64,000 bases of DNA from Burkholderia sp. Bp9143 (GCF_003853645.1 NZ_QTPO01000030.1:41518-105517), one strand, 5' to 3'; positions 17,692-26,818 are shown, counted from the first letter of the stretch. The notes: a model not told the origin generated them from the sequence alone. A program made the numbers and translations.

Positions 17692-18384
17692 TTAAGGCAG
17701 CAGCTTCAGCGCGGACGACGCGACCGACGGCACCGAAATGCCCTGGCTCGTCGCGAACTGCACGGCCTGGCTGAGCATCGTCGCGAGCGACTGCAACTGG
17801 CCCGGCGCGCTTTGCGCGATATACGACGCGGCCTGCATGTTCTGCGGATCCAGGCCCGCCTGCAGCAGCGATGCGGCGCTGGTCGAACCGAGATTGCCGA
17901 GCCCCGACTGCAGCTGCGAGTACTGCGTCAGGCCCTGGCCGAGCGAGGCCAGGCCGTTGCTGAACGCCTGCTTGTCGACCGGGCCGTGCGTCGCACCGCC
18001 GCTCGCGAACGCCTGGCCGAGCGCCTGCGACACCGACTGCTGCGCGCCGCCCATCTGCGACAGCGCCGCCGGCGTCAGCGCATTGCCGCCGCCGAGCAGG
18101 CCGGCGGCCTGCTGCGCCTGCCCGGCCGCGCCGGTGAGCCCCATCGCCGACGCGAGCGACGACTGGCCGGTCAGCACCTGCCGGTTCGCACCGACGTACG
18201 CCTGCATCAGCTGCGCGACGCCGCCCTGCGCGGGTGCGACCTGCTGCTGCCCGCCGCCGAGCAGCGCCGATCCGATCGACTGCAGGTCGAGCTGCGCATG
18301 CGCGGTGCCGTTCACGCCCAGCAGGATGCCGAATGCGATGCCCGCCGATGCCAGGTGCTTGCCCGTCGCGCGAATGTGCTTCAT
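17692..18384 (-). CDS. DUF2501 (YjjA-like) secreted protein
   Basis: Protein of 230 residues with a clear Sec signal peptide (hydrophobic stretch ASAGIAFGILLGVNG, cleavage after AHA near residue 30). The mature part is rich in Gln, Ala, Gly and Ser with repeated LLGGG, ASAMGL and SQALGQAF-like helices, matching DUF2501/YjjA. It would be periplasmic or outer-surface. I know no defined biochemical role; Escherichia coli yjjA is described mainly from expression data. It stands alone between the NAT and amidase genes. Confidence 0.75.
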   Translation of the reverse strand: MKHIRATGKHLASAGIAFGILLGVNGTAHAQLDLQSIGSALLGGGQQQVAPAQGGVAQLMQAYVGANRQVLTGQSSLASAMGLTGAAGQAQQAAGLLGGGNALTPAALSQMGGAQQSVSQALGQAFASGGATHGPVDKQAFSNGLASLGQGLTQYSQLQSGLGNLGSTSAASLLQAGLDPQNMQAASYIAQSAPGQLQSLATMLSQAVQFATSQGISVPSVASSALKLLP

Positions 18385-18630
18385 CTGTTTCCCTCGTGCC
18401 CGAATCGTTGAGGCCGATATTGTCGAAGCGCGCCGCGCGCCGCCGCAACGACTGAAACACATCGAAACGAAATCGCGCGCCGCGGCCGCTTGCAATTCCG
18501 CGGCCGTCTCGCGTCGCCGCGCGCATTCATCCGCGTTTGCGGCGCGATCTCAGGCGCGCATCAGGATTCGTTCCTGGTCCGCATCAATATCGTTTCTCTC
18601 GGGTTCCGGGAATCGACGCCGCACCGCACG

Positions 18631-20115
18631 TTACGCAGCCATCCAGTCCGGCAGCCGCCGGCCGACCCAGTCGGCCGCCTGCTCGTAGCCGCGCGCGAGC
18701 CGCAGCACCGCGAGATCCGCGCGCGGCCGGCCGATCAGCTGCATCCCCATCGGCAGCCCCGCGTCGTTGAAGCCGACCGGCACGCTGATCACCGGGCAGC
18801 CGGCCAGCGTCCACGGCACGACCGTTTCCATCCAGCGGTGGTAGGTGTCCATCGTGCGGCCCGCGATTTCCTTCGGCCAGCGCTGCTCCACGTCGAACGG
18901 GAACACCTGTGCGGTCGGCGCCGCGATGAAGTCGTAGCGATCGAAGAAGCTCAGCACGGCCTGGTACCACGCGGTGCGCTCGATGCTGGCGTCGAACACC
19001 GCGGCGCCCTGCATCGCGAGCAGTCCTTCGACCTCGTAGATCGCCTCGGGCTTCAGCAGCGCACGCCGTGCCGGGTCGCGATAGTGCGCGAGCAGACCGC
19101 CGCCGGACAGCAGGTGCCGATGCGCGAGCCACAGGCGCCAGATCCGCTCGGGCGCGAATGCGGGCAGCGCCGCATCCACGTCGCAGCCGATCTCGCGCAG
19201 CGTCGCAAGGCCCTTTTCGCACTGCGCGAGCACGCCCGGCTCGATCGCGAGATAGCCGTTCCAGTCGCCGACCCACGCGATGCGCTCGCCGCGCAGGTCC
19301 TTGTCGAGCGGCTTCGTGAACACCGCCGGATCTTCCGCGAGCGACAGCGGATCGTTCGGGTCGTAGCCAGCCTGGATCGCGAGCAGTTGAGCGACGTCGC
19401 CGACCGTGCGGCCCATCGGCCCCTCGATGCCGAGCTGCTGCATGAACACGTCGACGGCCGGCCAGCGCGGCACGCGGCCCTGCGACGGACGGAACCCGTA
19501 GATGTTGCAGAACGCGGCCGGATTGCGCAGCGAACCGCCGAAGTCGCTGCCGTCCGCGACCGGCAGCATGCGCGCCGCGAGCGCCGCCGCCGTGCCGCCG
19601 CTGCTGCCGCCCGCGCTCTTCGTCAGGTCGTACGGATTGCGCGTCGCGCCGTGGACTTCATTGAACGTATGCGAGCCGAGGCCGAACTCCGGCGTGTTGG
19701 TCTTGCCGATGAAGATCGCGCCCGCCGCGCGCATCCGCCCGACGCCGACCGAATCGGCCTGCGGCACGTTATCTCGGAAGATCGGCGAGCCGTAGGTCGT
19801 CCGCAACCCTTTCGTCATCGCGAGATCCTTCGGCGCCTGCGGCATCCCGTGCAGCCAGCCGTGGTACTCGCCGCGGGCCAGCGCGGCGTCCTTCTCCGCG
19901 GCTTCGGCGAGCAGCGTCGCGCGATCGCGCAGCGAAATCAGCGCGTTCACCGCCCCGTTTACGCGCTCGATGTGATCGAGATACGCACGCATCGTCTCGA
20001 CGCACGAGACCGCCTTGCTGCGGATCGCCGACGCGAGTTCGTCGGCCGGCAGGCGCACGATCGGGTCGACGGTGATGGATGCGGGAGCGAGAGGCTGCGG
20101 GGCGCCGTGCGGCAT
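18631..20115 (-). CDS. amidase signature family hydrolase
   Basis: Amidase-signature enzyme of 494 residues that hydrolyses an amide to carboxylate and ammonia or amine in the cytoplasm. The Ser-cisSer-Lys triad is recognisable: the Lys in APKDLAMTKG near residue 95 and the serines in SAGGSSGGTAAALAA near residue 167-175. GSDFGGSLRNPAAFC and GKTNTPEFGLGSH are further family landmarks. There is no signal peptide. The substrate is not predictable from sequence. It is divergent from the universal stress protein across a roughly 400-bp region containing a perfect 16-bp palindrome. Confidence 0.88.
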   Translation of the reverse strand: MPHGAPQPLAPASITVDPIVRLPADELASAIRSKAVSCVETMRAYLDHIERVNGAVNALISLRDRATLLAEAAEKDAALARGEYHGWLHGMPQAPKDLAMTKGLRTTYGSPIFRDNVPQADSVGVGRMRAAGAIFIGKTNTPEFGLGSHTFNEVHGATRNPYDLTKSAGGSSGGTAAALAARMLPVADGSDFGGSLRNPAAFCNIYGFRPSQGRVPRWPAVDVFMQQLGIEGPMGRTVGDVAQLLAIQAGYDPNDPLSLAEDPAVFTKPLDKDLRGERIAWVGDWNGYLAIEPGVLAQCEKGLATLREIGCDVDAALPAFAPERIWRLWLAHRHLLSGGGLLAHYRDPARRALLKPEAIYEVEGLLAMQGAAVFDASIERTAWYQAVLSFFDRYDFIAAPTAQVFPFDVEQRWPKEIAGRTMDTYHRWMETVVPWTLAGCPVISVPVGFNDAGLPMGMQLIGRPRADLAVLRLARGYEQAADWVGRRLPDWMAA

Positions 20116-20511
20116 GCGAGGTCTCCTGGAATCGGAATGGAATGGCGGGCCGCATGGTGGCGGCGATCTGTCCCGAACGGCCGGGAAGGCGCCGGGACGA
20201 GGCCGCGCCGCAGCCGATGCTCTACTCTACGCGAGGCCGGATGGCCGACCTCCGATATTTTCCGCCGCGATTCATTGAGGATTCGACTGAATCGGCGTGG
20301 CGCGCCGCCGCTGGATGGCCCGCGTCGAGCCGTCGCCCGGCCGGTCGGTGAAAACGTTTATGCGCATAAACTTAAATTTCTTATATTTCTAGTAGGCGCG
20401 AAACGAGGCGGCGCACGTTGACGACATTTTTACGCGGCCGCCCGATCTCTTTAGGTCGAGCGGTCCAGCCGCGCGCTACGCTGGACACATCTCGATGACG
20501 AGGCATCTTTC
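20116..20511. other. divergent intergenic region amidase / universal stress protein
   Basis: 396 bp without a gene. The centre (about 20350-20400) is markedly A+T-rich for this genome and carries the 20356-20371 palindrome. I expect both promoters here but cannot place them firmly. Confidence 0.5.
20356..20371. promoter_or_regulatory. perfect 16-bp palindrome GTTTATGCGCATAAAC
   Basis: Uninterrupted palindrome 156 bp upstream of the universal stress gene and 241 bp upstream of the amidase start. Its symmetry and A+T-rich ends are typical of a dimeric repressor site, for example of the MarR or GntR class. No regulator gene is adjacent. Confidence 0.55.
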
Positions 20512-20946
20512 ATGCTCAAGCTGCTGGTTCCGGTCGGTCATTCGCCCCGCTCGCTGCAGGCGGTCCGCCACGCGACCTTCCTGTATCGCGAACGATGCGC
20601 ATCGGAGATCGTGCTGATCAACGTACAGGCGCCGCTCGAAGCGACGCGGCTCGAGGCGTTTCACCCGCTGTCGCGGCTCCAGTCGATCGAGGACAAGTTC
20701 GCGTGCGACGATCTGGCGATGGCCGAGCAGGTGTTGCGGGAGGCCGGTGTCCGATACAGCATCGTGAAGAAGGTCGGGCCGGTGGCCGACACGATCGCGG
20801 CCGTCGCGGCCGAGACGGGCTGCGACGAAATCGTCGTCGTCGCGCCGCGGCACGATCCGTTTCACGCGATGCTGTCGATGTTCCGTCGCAGCGTGATGGA
20901 CCGGCTCGTGCGAATCTCGAATGTGCCGGTGACGGCGGTGCGATAA
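20512..20946 (+). CDS. universal stress protein (UspA family)
   Basis: UspA-domain protein of 144 residues. It begins with the beta1 strand MLKLLVPVGHSPRSLQAVRHA and ends with the ATP-binding-type G-x2-G-x9-G region, here degenerate (VVAPRHDPFHAMLSMFRRSVMDRLVR) and followed by VPVTAVR. The usual G(S/T) ATP contacts are replaced, so it may belong to the non-nucleotide-binding subgroup. It is expected in the cytoplasm under stress or oxygen limitation. A GAGG site precedes the ATG. It appears monocistronic. Confidence 0.85.
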   Translation: MLKLLVPVGHSPRSLQAVRHATFLYRERCASEIVLINVQAPLEATRLEAFHPLSRLQSIEDKFACDDLAMAEQVLREAGVRYSIVKKVGPVADTIAAVAAETGCDEIVVVAPRHDPFHAMLSMFRRSVMDRLVRISNVPVTAVR

Positions 20947-21158
20947 ACGACCGACCGCAGCCGCGTCGCCTTCGTGCCGTGCGGCACCACGCCGGAAGCC
21001 TCGACGCGCACACGTGCGACGAGGTCGTCATGGCCCGCCTCGGCGGGTCGTTTCATTTGGATCGACGCAACGATGCGTCCTGCACGACGCAACGCCGTCC
21101 TGTGCAATATACGAACGCTGCGACGCGCATGCTGCGCCTTCGCGCAGCGCCGACACGC

Positions 21159-21269
21159 TTACTGGATAACCTTGCGCACGAAGACGAGATAGGTCGCCAA
21201 CGAAGACGCGCCCAGCAGAATTACCCACAACGGCGCCATGCTGATCAGGACGGAAGACACGTTAAGCAT
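21159..21269 (-). CDS. 36-residue single-span membrane protein
   Basis: Short gene easily missed by length cut-offs. The product has an N-terminal polar part (MLNVSSVLIS), one hydrophobic helix (MAPLWVILLGASSLATYLVF) and a basic end VRKVIQ, which predicts a single-span inner-membrane peptide with the C-terminus inside. A GAGG ribosome-binding site lies about 7 bases before the ATG. Codon choice fits the genome. I do not recognise the family. Small proteins like this often modulate a transporter or sensor. It lies between the universal stress gene and the 82-residue secreted protein, transcribed on the opposite strand from both. Confidence 0.6.
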   Translation of the reverse strand: MLNVSSVLISMAPLWVILLGASSLATYLVFVRKVIQ

Positions 21270-21614
21270 TTGGATTCCTCACTATTTCGACAGCGATGTT
21301 CAACACATACCTGCTTCACCAGGAACCGGTGCGCTCACCGCTCGTCGCACATCGCGTTCCGTTAAAACATGCATTCATGCTATCGCTTTGACCGGCGGCG
21401 CGGCCGTCTCGCCCTGCTCCAACCCTGACATTCGTCAAACTCGCGTCAATCGCGCGCCGATGAGGCCGGCCGCCGCCCCCTTTTCTTCGTTCGCGCGAAA
21501 AAAGGGATGCGATTACTCCGGCCAACCGCCATTTCCGCAGACGTTTACCGGGGGAAGCCCCAAGTGCTTCCCGAAACGTGTCCGCGTTACGCTCGAGCAA
21601 CGAGGAGACGAATC
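21270..21614. other. intergenic region with RNA-like stem-loop
   Basis: 345 bp with no convincing gene. It holds the leader of the 82-residue protein, including the two-part stem-loop at 21541-21579. Confidence 0.45.
21541..21579 (+). promoter_or_regulatory. two-part stem-loop in leader of small secreted protein gene
   Basis: Outer arms ACGTTT/AAACGT (21541-21546 with 21574-21579) enclose inner arms GGGAAGC/GCTTCCC (21552-21558 with 21566-21572) around a 7-base loop. The structure ends 35 bases before the ATG at 21615 and could affect transcript stability or translation. It matches no riboswitch class I know. Confidence 0.4.
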
Positions 21615-21863
21615 ATGAGACGCGTGGTACACATCGCTTTTTTCGCGCTGCTGGCCTACCTGATCGGCGATCGGGCGCTGCTGCACGCGCAAGGCCGCGA
21701 CGCCAGCCCGACGGCATGCTCGCAGGGCGCCGAGCAGGTGAAATACGACGCGCTCAGCCGGGGCTTCGGCAACGCGGCCGCCAGCAGCCAGAGCGAGGCG
21801 TTCATGTCCGGCTGCCTGGTGACCGGGCGCGGCAATCAGGATGTCGCCATGGCAGCTCGTTGA
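21615..21863 (+). CDS. small secreted or membrane-anchored hypothetical protein
   Basis: 82 residues with an N-terminal hydrophobic segment (HIAFFALLAYLIGDRALL) and a possible signal peptidase site after LHAQG, so export or single-span anchoring is likely. The mature region is polar, with two cysteines (TACSQG and SGCLVTG) that could form one disulphide in the periplasm. GAGGAG lies 7 bases before the ATG, which supports expression. I do not recognise the family. Confidence 0.6.
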   Translation: MRRVVHIAFFALLAYLIGDRALLHAQGRDASPTACSQGAEQVKYDALSRGFGNAAASSQSEAFMSGCLVTGRGNQDVAMAAR

Positions 21864-22265
21864 GGCCGAACAGGCGCCATGCCGGTTGCTCATGTCGCAC
21901 CGCCCGACCGCGAACGGTCGCAACCGGCACTTTCCGTCCTTTGCGCTCCGCGTCGCCGGCGCTGATGCGCCGGTAGCGACACTACGCCGTCAATCCGGCG
22001 ACCGACTCATTCGATGTGCGGTCACCGCGCCACGTCGAGCACATCCTTGCCATAGCGGTTGACGCGGATCACCGGCAGCGTCCATCGCGACCGCGCTCCG
22101 GTCGTGCCGATTCGCGCGCGCACCGCCCCCCTTCCCGCCCCCCGCTTCCCATGCGTTGGCCGAACCAGCCTTCTGCCGCGCTGCGCGTCCGACGCCCATC
22201 AGCCGACCGATCCCGCCCGGGCACGCCGATTGCGGCTCGACCGCCCCTCCCCACGGACCGCCGAC
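21864..22265. other. intergenic region before the Nramp gene
   Basis: About 400 bp. I find G+C-rich hairpins (for example CCGGCGC-TGAT-GCGCCGG at about 21956-21973), which may end the preceding transcript, but no gene and no recognisable metal-responsive operator. Confidence 0.4.
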
Positions 22266-23549
22266 ATGAACGACAACGAGTCCCTCGATTCCGCGCAGCC
22301 TCGTCCGCGTGCGGGCTGGCTCCGACGCCTCGGCCCCGGCCTCATCACCGGCGCCGCCGACGACGATCCTTCCGGCATCGGTACGTACTCTCAGGCGGGT
22401 GCGCTGTTCGGATTCGAACTGCTCTGGGTGCTGCTGCTGACCTATCCGCTGATGACGGCCGTGCAGCTGGTCAGCGCGCGCATCGGCCTCGTCACGGGCA
22501 AGGGCCTCGCGTCGAACATGCGGGCGCACTATTCGCCATGGCTGCTCCATGCGACCGTCGTGCTGCTGATCGTCGCGAACGTGATCAACATCGCGGCCGA
22601 CCTGTCGGCGATGGGCGCGGCGGTCAAATTGCTGCTGCACGGCCCGCAGGAGCTGTACGTCATCGGCCTGGGCGGCGTGTCGGCCGTGCTGCAGATCTTC
22701 GTGCCGTACGACCGCTATGCGCGCCTGCTCAAATGGATCGCGCTGGTCCTGCTCGCGTATGTCGCGGTGGCACTCATCGTTCCCGTCCCATGGGGAGATG
22801 TCGGGCGGGCGATCGCACGGCCGAATGTCCAGTTGACCGCCGCATACCTGACCACCGTCATCGCCGTGCTCGGCACCACGATCAGCCCTTACCTGTTTTT
22901 CTGGCAGGCGTCGCAGGAAGTCGAAGAGCTGCGCGCGGCGCCGAACCAGCACGCGTTGCGGCGCGCGCCTCGGCAGGCGCCCGCGCAGTTGCGCCGGATC
23001 AACGTCGATACCTGGTTCGGCATGGGCGTATCGATCACGATTGCGTTCTTCACCACGCTGACGGCAGCGGCCACCCTCAACCTGCATCACATCGACGTGA
23101 AGACGTCGGCCGATGCCGCGCGGGCACTCGAGCCCATTGCCGGACACTTCGCGTACGTGCTGTTTGCGCTCGGGATCGTCGGTACCGGCCTGCTGGCGTT
23201 GCCGGTGCTCGCGGGATCGGCCGCCTATGCAGCCGCGGGCACCTTCCGCTGGCGTAACAGCCTCGCGTTGCGGCTGGGCGGCGCACCCGAATTCTATGCG
23301 GTCATCGCATTGGCGATCGTCGGCGGCGTCGCGATCACATTCATGCATTTCGACCCGATCCGCGCGCTCTACTGGAGTGCGGTCATCAACGGCGTGACCG
23401 CCGTCCCGATCATGGTCGTGATGATGCTGATGGCCGGAAGCCGGCGGGTCATGGGCAAGTTCGCCGTCACCGGCGCGCTCGCATGGGGTGGCTGGCTCGC
23501 GACGCTCGCGATGGCGATCGCGGCGATGGGGGTGTTCGTGCCGGGATAA
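22266..23549 (+). CDS. Nramp-family divalent metal transporter, atypical metal site
   Basis: Inner-membrane transporter of 427 residues with about eleven helices in the LeuT-like Nramp fold. The TM1 metal-binding motif, canonically DPGN, reads DPSG (residues 34-37, in ADDDPSGIGTYSQAGA). The TM6 motif MPHN is replaced: LGTTISPYLFFW puts Ser207 where the metal-binding methionine normally sits. This divergent Nramp branch is therefore unlikely to be a standard Mn/Fe importer; Mg or another hard cation is plausible. The ATG at 22266 precedes MNDNESLD. No regulator is adjacent. Confidence 0.8.
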   Translation: MNDNESLDSAQPRPRAGWLRRLGPGLITGAADDDPSGIGTYSQAGALFGFELLWVLLLTYPLMTAVQLVSARIGLVTGKGLASNMRAHYSPWLLHATVVLLIVANVINIAADLSAMGAAVKLLLHGPQELYVIGLGGVSAVLQIFVPYDRYARLLKWIALVLLAYVAVALIVPVPWGDVGRAIARPNVQLTAAYLTTVIAVLGTTISPYLFFWQASQEVEELRAAPNQHALRRAPRQAPAQLRRINVDTWFGMGVSITIAFFTTLTAAATLNLHHIDVKTSADAARALEPIAGHFAYVLFALGIVGTGLLALPVLAGSAAYAAAGTFRWRNSLALRLGGAPEFYAVIALAIVGGVAITFMHFDPIRALYWSAVINGVTAVPIMVVMMLMAGSRRVMGKFAVTGALAWGGWLATLAMAIAAMGVFVPG

Positions 23550-23585
23550 GCGGCATCGGTCGCGCGCGCCGGACCGTGTGCGCGA

Positions 23586-23987
23586 TCAACCCGTCTCCGG
23601 GCGAATCACCAGCTCGTTGAAACCGGTGCACGCGTCGGGTTCACGGGAGAATCGATGCGCGGGCAACAGCACGAGCAGAATCTCGGCGGTCGTCCGCACC
23701 ACGCAGCCGCTCGCGACGTGTCCGCCCGACACACGGCCGTGTGCGTCGGACACCGACATATGCAGGTGCGCACCGTCCGGCGAGACCGAACCGGCCAGCG
23801 TCAGAATCTCGAGGTCGCCGCGCAGCTCGGTCGGTGCGTCGACGCCGGCAAAGCGCAATTGCGCGACGTTCAGGCTGCCGATCCCCTGGATCACGAATGC
23901 CGCGCGTGCGTCGAGCCGACGCAACGCCTGCTCGATCGACGCGCGCAGATCGTCGCCGGGGGAAAGGCGCAAAGGATGGGGTTGCAT
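23586..23987 (-). CDS. PCC/DUF296 domain protein
   Basis: 133-residue protein that is a single plants-and-prokaryotes-conserved (PCC, DUF296) domain. Visible marks are LSPGDDLRASIEQAL, AAFVIQGIGSLNVAQLRFAG, a GDLEILTLAGSVSPDGAHLHMSVSD block and the GGHVASGCVVRTTAEILL segment with the conserved G-H. Stand-alone bacterial PCC proteins form trimers and have been proposed as DNA-binding or small-molecule-binding proteins; the function is unsettled. It lies 128 bp after hcr, on the same strand. Confidence 0.82.
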   Translation of the reverse strand: MQPHPLRLSPGDDLRASIEQALRRLDARAAFVIQGIGSLNVAQLRFAGVDAPTELRGDLEILTLAGSVSPDGAHLHMSVSDAHGRVSGGHVASGCVVRTTAEILLVLLPAHRFSREPDACTGFNELVIRPETG

Positions 23988-24114
23988 GGTCGATAACCTG
24001 CTGGTGGGCCTGGGTATCGACAAAGAGTACGTTCGCCCCGGCAATCCGGCAAGCAGCCGCCTGCCGGATGGACGAAACGCCGCGCCTGCGTCTCCGCACC
24101 GCGCGGCGCTCGCA

Positions 24115-25137
24115 TCACGCAGTGAACCGCTCGCTCGCGAACTGCGCATCCGGTATGCCGGCGGCGACGGCAACTTCCCGCGCGCCCTCGACGAGCGGCG
24201 GCGGCCCGCACACGTAGACATCCGGGAGCACCTCGGCCTGCGCAAGCGCCCCGCGCAACGCATCGACCGGTGTCCCGCGGAACCCGGCCCATTGCGCGCC
24301 CGGCCGCCATACGCACAGGTCGACCCGCAATTGCGGCAGCTCGGCCTGTAGCCGCCCCAGCTCGTCGAGCATGAACAGTTCGTTTTCCTCATTGACACCG
24401 AAGAACAGCCGCGCGTCGCCCATCTCCTGATACTCGGCCATGCGCCTCAGCATCGACAGGACCGGCGCGAGCCCCGTGCCGCCCGCGACGAACCAGCGTG
24501 GCCGCAGGCTGTCCGCGAACAGGCCGAATCCGCCCATCGGCACGCGCACGGTCAGCGGGTCGCCGGACCGCGCGCGCTCGCGCAGATAAGTCGAGAACCA
24601 GCCGCCCGATCGCAGGCGGATCAGGAATTCCAGGCGGCCGTCCCAGTTGCTCGTGTTCGCGAGCGAATACGGCCGGCGCAAGCCGCTGCCGGGCACCTCC
24701 AGCTCCGCGAACTGGCCGGCTTCGAATTCCGCCGCCGCGCCGAACGCGTCGTCGGGCTCGACCTGCAACTCGACCCGCATCGTGTCGCGCGCGATGGTAT
24801 CGAGCGCCACGATCCGCGCGCTACGCACGGGCACCGGCTGCAACAGCACCTTGGCGCGGTCGTACGGCGCGGCGACCCGCAGATCGCCGAGCGGCGTCGT
24901 CCGACACAGCAGCACCGCGCCGTGCTGGCCGGCCGGCATCGCATCGGCGCTGTGCGCCTGCATCTCGTACGGGCCGTCGACGACGGTCGCCTGGCAGGCG
25001 CCGCAACTGCCGCGCCGGCATTGCGACGGCAGCGTGATGTCGGCCTGCGCCGCCGCCGCGAGCAGATCCTGGCCGGGCTCGCAGTCGAAGCGGAACGGCG
25101 CGCCGTCGCGCGTCGTGATCTCGATCCGGTAGCTCAT
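24115..25137 (-). CDS. hcr: NADH oxidoreductase, Hcp partner (Hcr)
   Basis: Electron-transfer flavoprotein of 340 residues, laid out as an N-terminal plant-type [2Fe-2S] domain, an FAD domain and an NAD domain. The cluster ligands are C40, C45, C48 and C78. RPYSLANTS is the FAD-binding motif and GGTGLAPVLSMLRRM the NAD pyrophosphate motif, with a CGPPPLVEGAR end. It starts 13 bp after hcp on the same strand, so its role should be to pass NADH electrons to the hybrid cluster protein. The [2Fe-2S] domain is at the N-terminus here, whereas Escherichia coli Hcr has it at the C-terminus. Confidence 0.85.
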   Translation of the reverse strand: MSYRIEITTRDGAPFRFDCEPGQDLLAAAAQADITLPSQCRRGSCGACQATVVDGPYEMQAHSADAMPAGQHGAVLLCRTTPLGDLRVAAPYDRAKVLLQPVPVRSARIVALDTIARDTMRVELQVEPDDAFGAAAEFEAGQFAELEVPGSGLRRPYSLANTSNWDGRLEFLIRLRSGGWFSTYLRERARSGDPLTVRVPMGGFGLFADSLRPRWFVAGGTGLAPVLSMLRRMAEYQEMGDARLFFGVNEENELFMLDELGRLQAELPQLRVDLCVWRPGAQWAGFRGTPVDALRGALAQAEVLPDVYVCGPPPLVEGAREVAVAAGIPDAQFASERFTA

Positions 25138-25150
25138 CGAACCGTCCCGC

Positions 25151-26818
25151 TCACGCAGCCCGACGCGCGAGCGCCGCGGCCAGGTCCGCACCCGCGTCGC
25201 CGATCGGCTGGATCCCGAACTGATCGACCAGCACCGCGAGCACGCCCGGCGTGACGAACGCCGGTAGCGTCGGTCCGAGCCGGATGTTGCGGATGCCGAG
25301 CGCGAGCAGCGTCAGCAGCACGGCCGCCGCCTTCTGTTCGAACCACGAGATGACGAGCGACAGCGGCAGGTCGTTCACGCCGCATTCGAACGCATCGGCG
25401 AGCGCGGTCGCGATCCGGATCGCCGAATAGCTGTCGTTGCACTGCCCGACATCGAGCAGGCGCGGAATGCCGCCGATATCGCCGAACGCGTGCCGGTTGA
25501 ACCGGTACTTGTTGCAGCCGAGCGTCATCACGACCGTATCGTCGGGTGCCTGTTCCGCGAACGCCGTGTAGTAGTTGCGGCCCGGCGCCGCGCCGTCGCA
25601 GCCGCCGATCAGGAAGAAGTGGCGGATCTGCCCGGCCTTCACCGCGTCGATCACCTTGTTTGCGACGCCCAGCACCGCATGCCGGCCGAACCCGACCGTG
25701 ATCGTCTCCTCCGGCGCGGTGGCCGGGAACCCGGGCAGCGCCAGCGCGGCACGGATCAGCGTCGAGAAATCGTGATGTTCGAGATGCCGCACGCCCGGCC
25801 AGCCGACCGGCCCCGTCGTGAAGATCCGCTGCCGGTATTGCGGCAGCGGCTCGATGATGCAGTTGGACGTCATCAGGATCGGTCCGGGGAAATGCGCGAA
25901 GTCGCTCTGCTGATCCTGCCACGCGCCGCCATAGTTGCCGGCCAGATGCGGGAACGCCTTCAGCGCCGGATAAGCATGCGCCGGCAGCATTTCACCGTGC
26001 GTATAGACCTGGATGCCGGTGCCCGCCGTCTGTTCGAGCAACGCATGCAGATCGCCGAGATCGTGGCCCGACACGAGGATCGCCTTGCCTGCCACCGGCG
26101 ACACGCGCACGGCGGTCGGCTGCTGCGCGCCGAAGCGGCCGGTGTTCGCGTTGTCGAGCAGTTCCATCACCGTCAGGTTCAGCCGGCCGAGATCGAGCGC
26201 CTGCGCGAGCAGCGCGTTGATGTCGGCGGGATTGCCCGCGAGAAACGCGAGCGCCGCGTCGACGCCCTCGTAGATGTCGTCACGTTCGTAGCCGAGCACC
26301 TTCGCATGATGCGCATACGCGCACACGCCCTTCAGTCCGTACAGCACCAGCGCGCGCAGCCCGACGATATCCGCGCCCACGGTATCGAGGCCCGCGTCGA
26401 TGCCGACGGTCGCCGCCTGCTTCAGCAAGCCGGCCAGATCGTCCGCCGGCTGCCACGCGGCCGGCCCCGTCAGCACCGGCACGGGCGTGCCCGCGGCCCG
26501 TGCGTGCGCTTCGCACGCGGCCTTCACGCGATCGCGCGTCTGCGCCGCTTCACGCAGCAGCGCGACGAAGCGCGCCGCATGGAAGTTCACGTTGGTCAGC
26601 GTGGTGAACATCGCGTACAGCACGAACCGGTCGGCGTCGCGATCGGGCTCGCCCATCGTGCGTGCGATCGCGGCGTACTGCGCGATGCCCTTCACGGCAT
26701 GGACCAGCAGGTCCTGCAAGTCGGCCGTCGTCTCGTCCTTGCCGCAGTTGCCCTTCGCCGATGCGCAACCGGGCCGTGCGCCGGTCCGGTCGGTCTGTTC
26801 GCATTGATAGCAAAACAC
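25151..26818 (-). CDS. hcp: hybrid cluster protein / hydroxylamine reductase
   Basis: Hybrid cluster protein of 555 residues. It reduces nitric oxide to nitrous oxide, or hydroxylamine to ammonia, and protects against nitrosative stress in the cytoplasm. The N-terminal cysteines C3, C6, C18 and C25 are spaced C-x2-C-x11-C-x6-C, the arrangement of class II proteins. Later conserved cluster ligands lie in segments such as MTLGCNKYRFN and DVGQCNDSY. Its promoter carries an FNR/Anr-like site and an NsrR-like operator in ideal positions, matching known control of hcp by oxygen limitation and nitric oxide. It is followed by hcr. Confidence 0.95.
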   Translation of the reverse strand: MFCYQCEQTDRTGARPGCASAKGNCGKDETTADLQDLLVHAVKGIAQYAAIARTMGEPDRDADRFVLYAMFTTLTNVNFHAARFVALLREAAQTRDRVKAACEAHARAAGTPVPVLTGPAAWQPADDLAGLLKQAATVGIDAGLDTVGADIVGLRALVLYGLKGVCAYAHHAKVLGYERDDIYEGVDAALAFLAGNPADINALLAQALDLGRLNLTVMELLDNANTGRFGAQQPTAVRVSPVAGKAILVSGHDLGDLHALLEQTAGTGIQVYTHGEMLPAHAYPALKAFPHLAGNYGGAWQDQQSDFAHFPGPILMTSNCIIEPLPQYRQRIFTTGPVGWPGVRHLEHHDFSTLIRAALALPGFPATAPEETITVGFGRHAVLGVANKVIDAVKAGQIRHFFLIGGCDGAAPGRNYYTAFAEQAPDDTVVMTLGCNKYRFNRHAFGDIGGIPRLLDVGQCNDSYSAIRIATALADAFECGVNDLPLSLVISWFEQKAAAVLLTLLALGIRNIRLGPTLPAFVTPGVLAVLVDQFGIQPIGDAGADLAAALARRAA

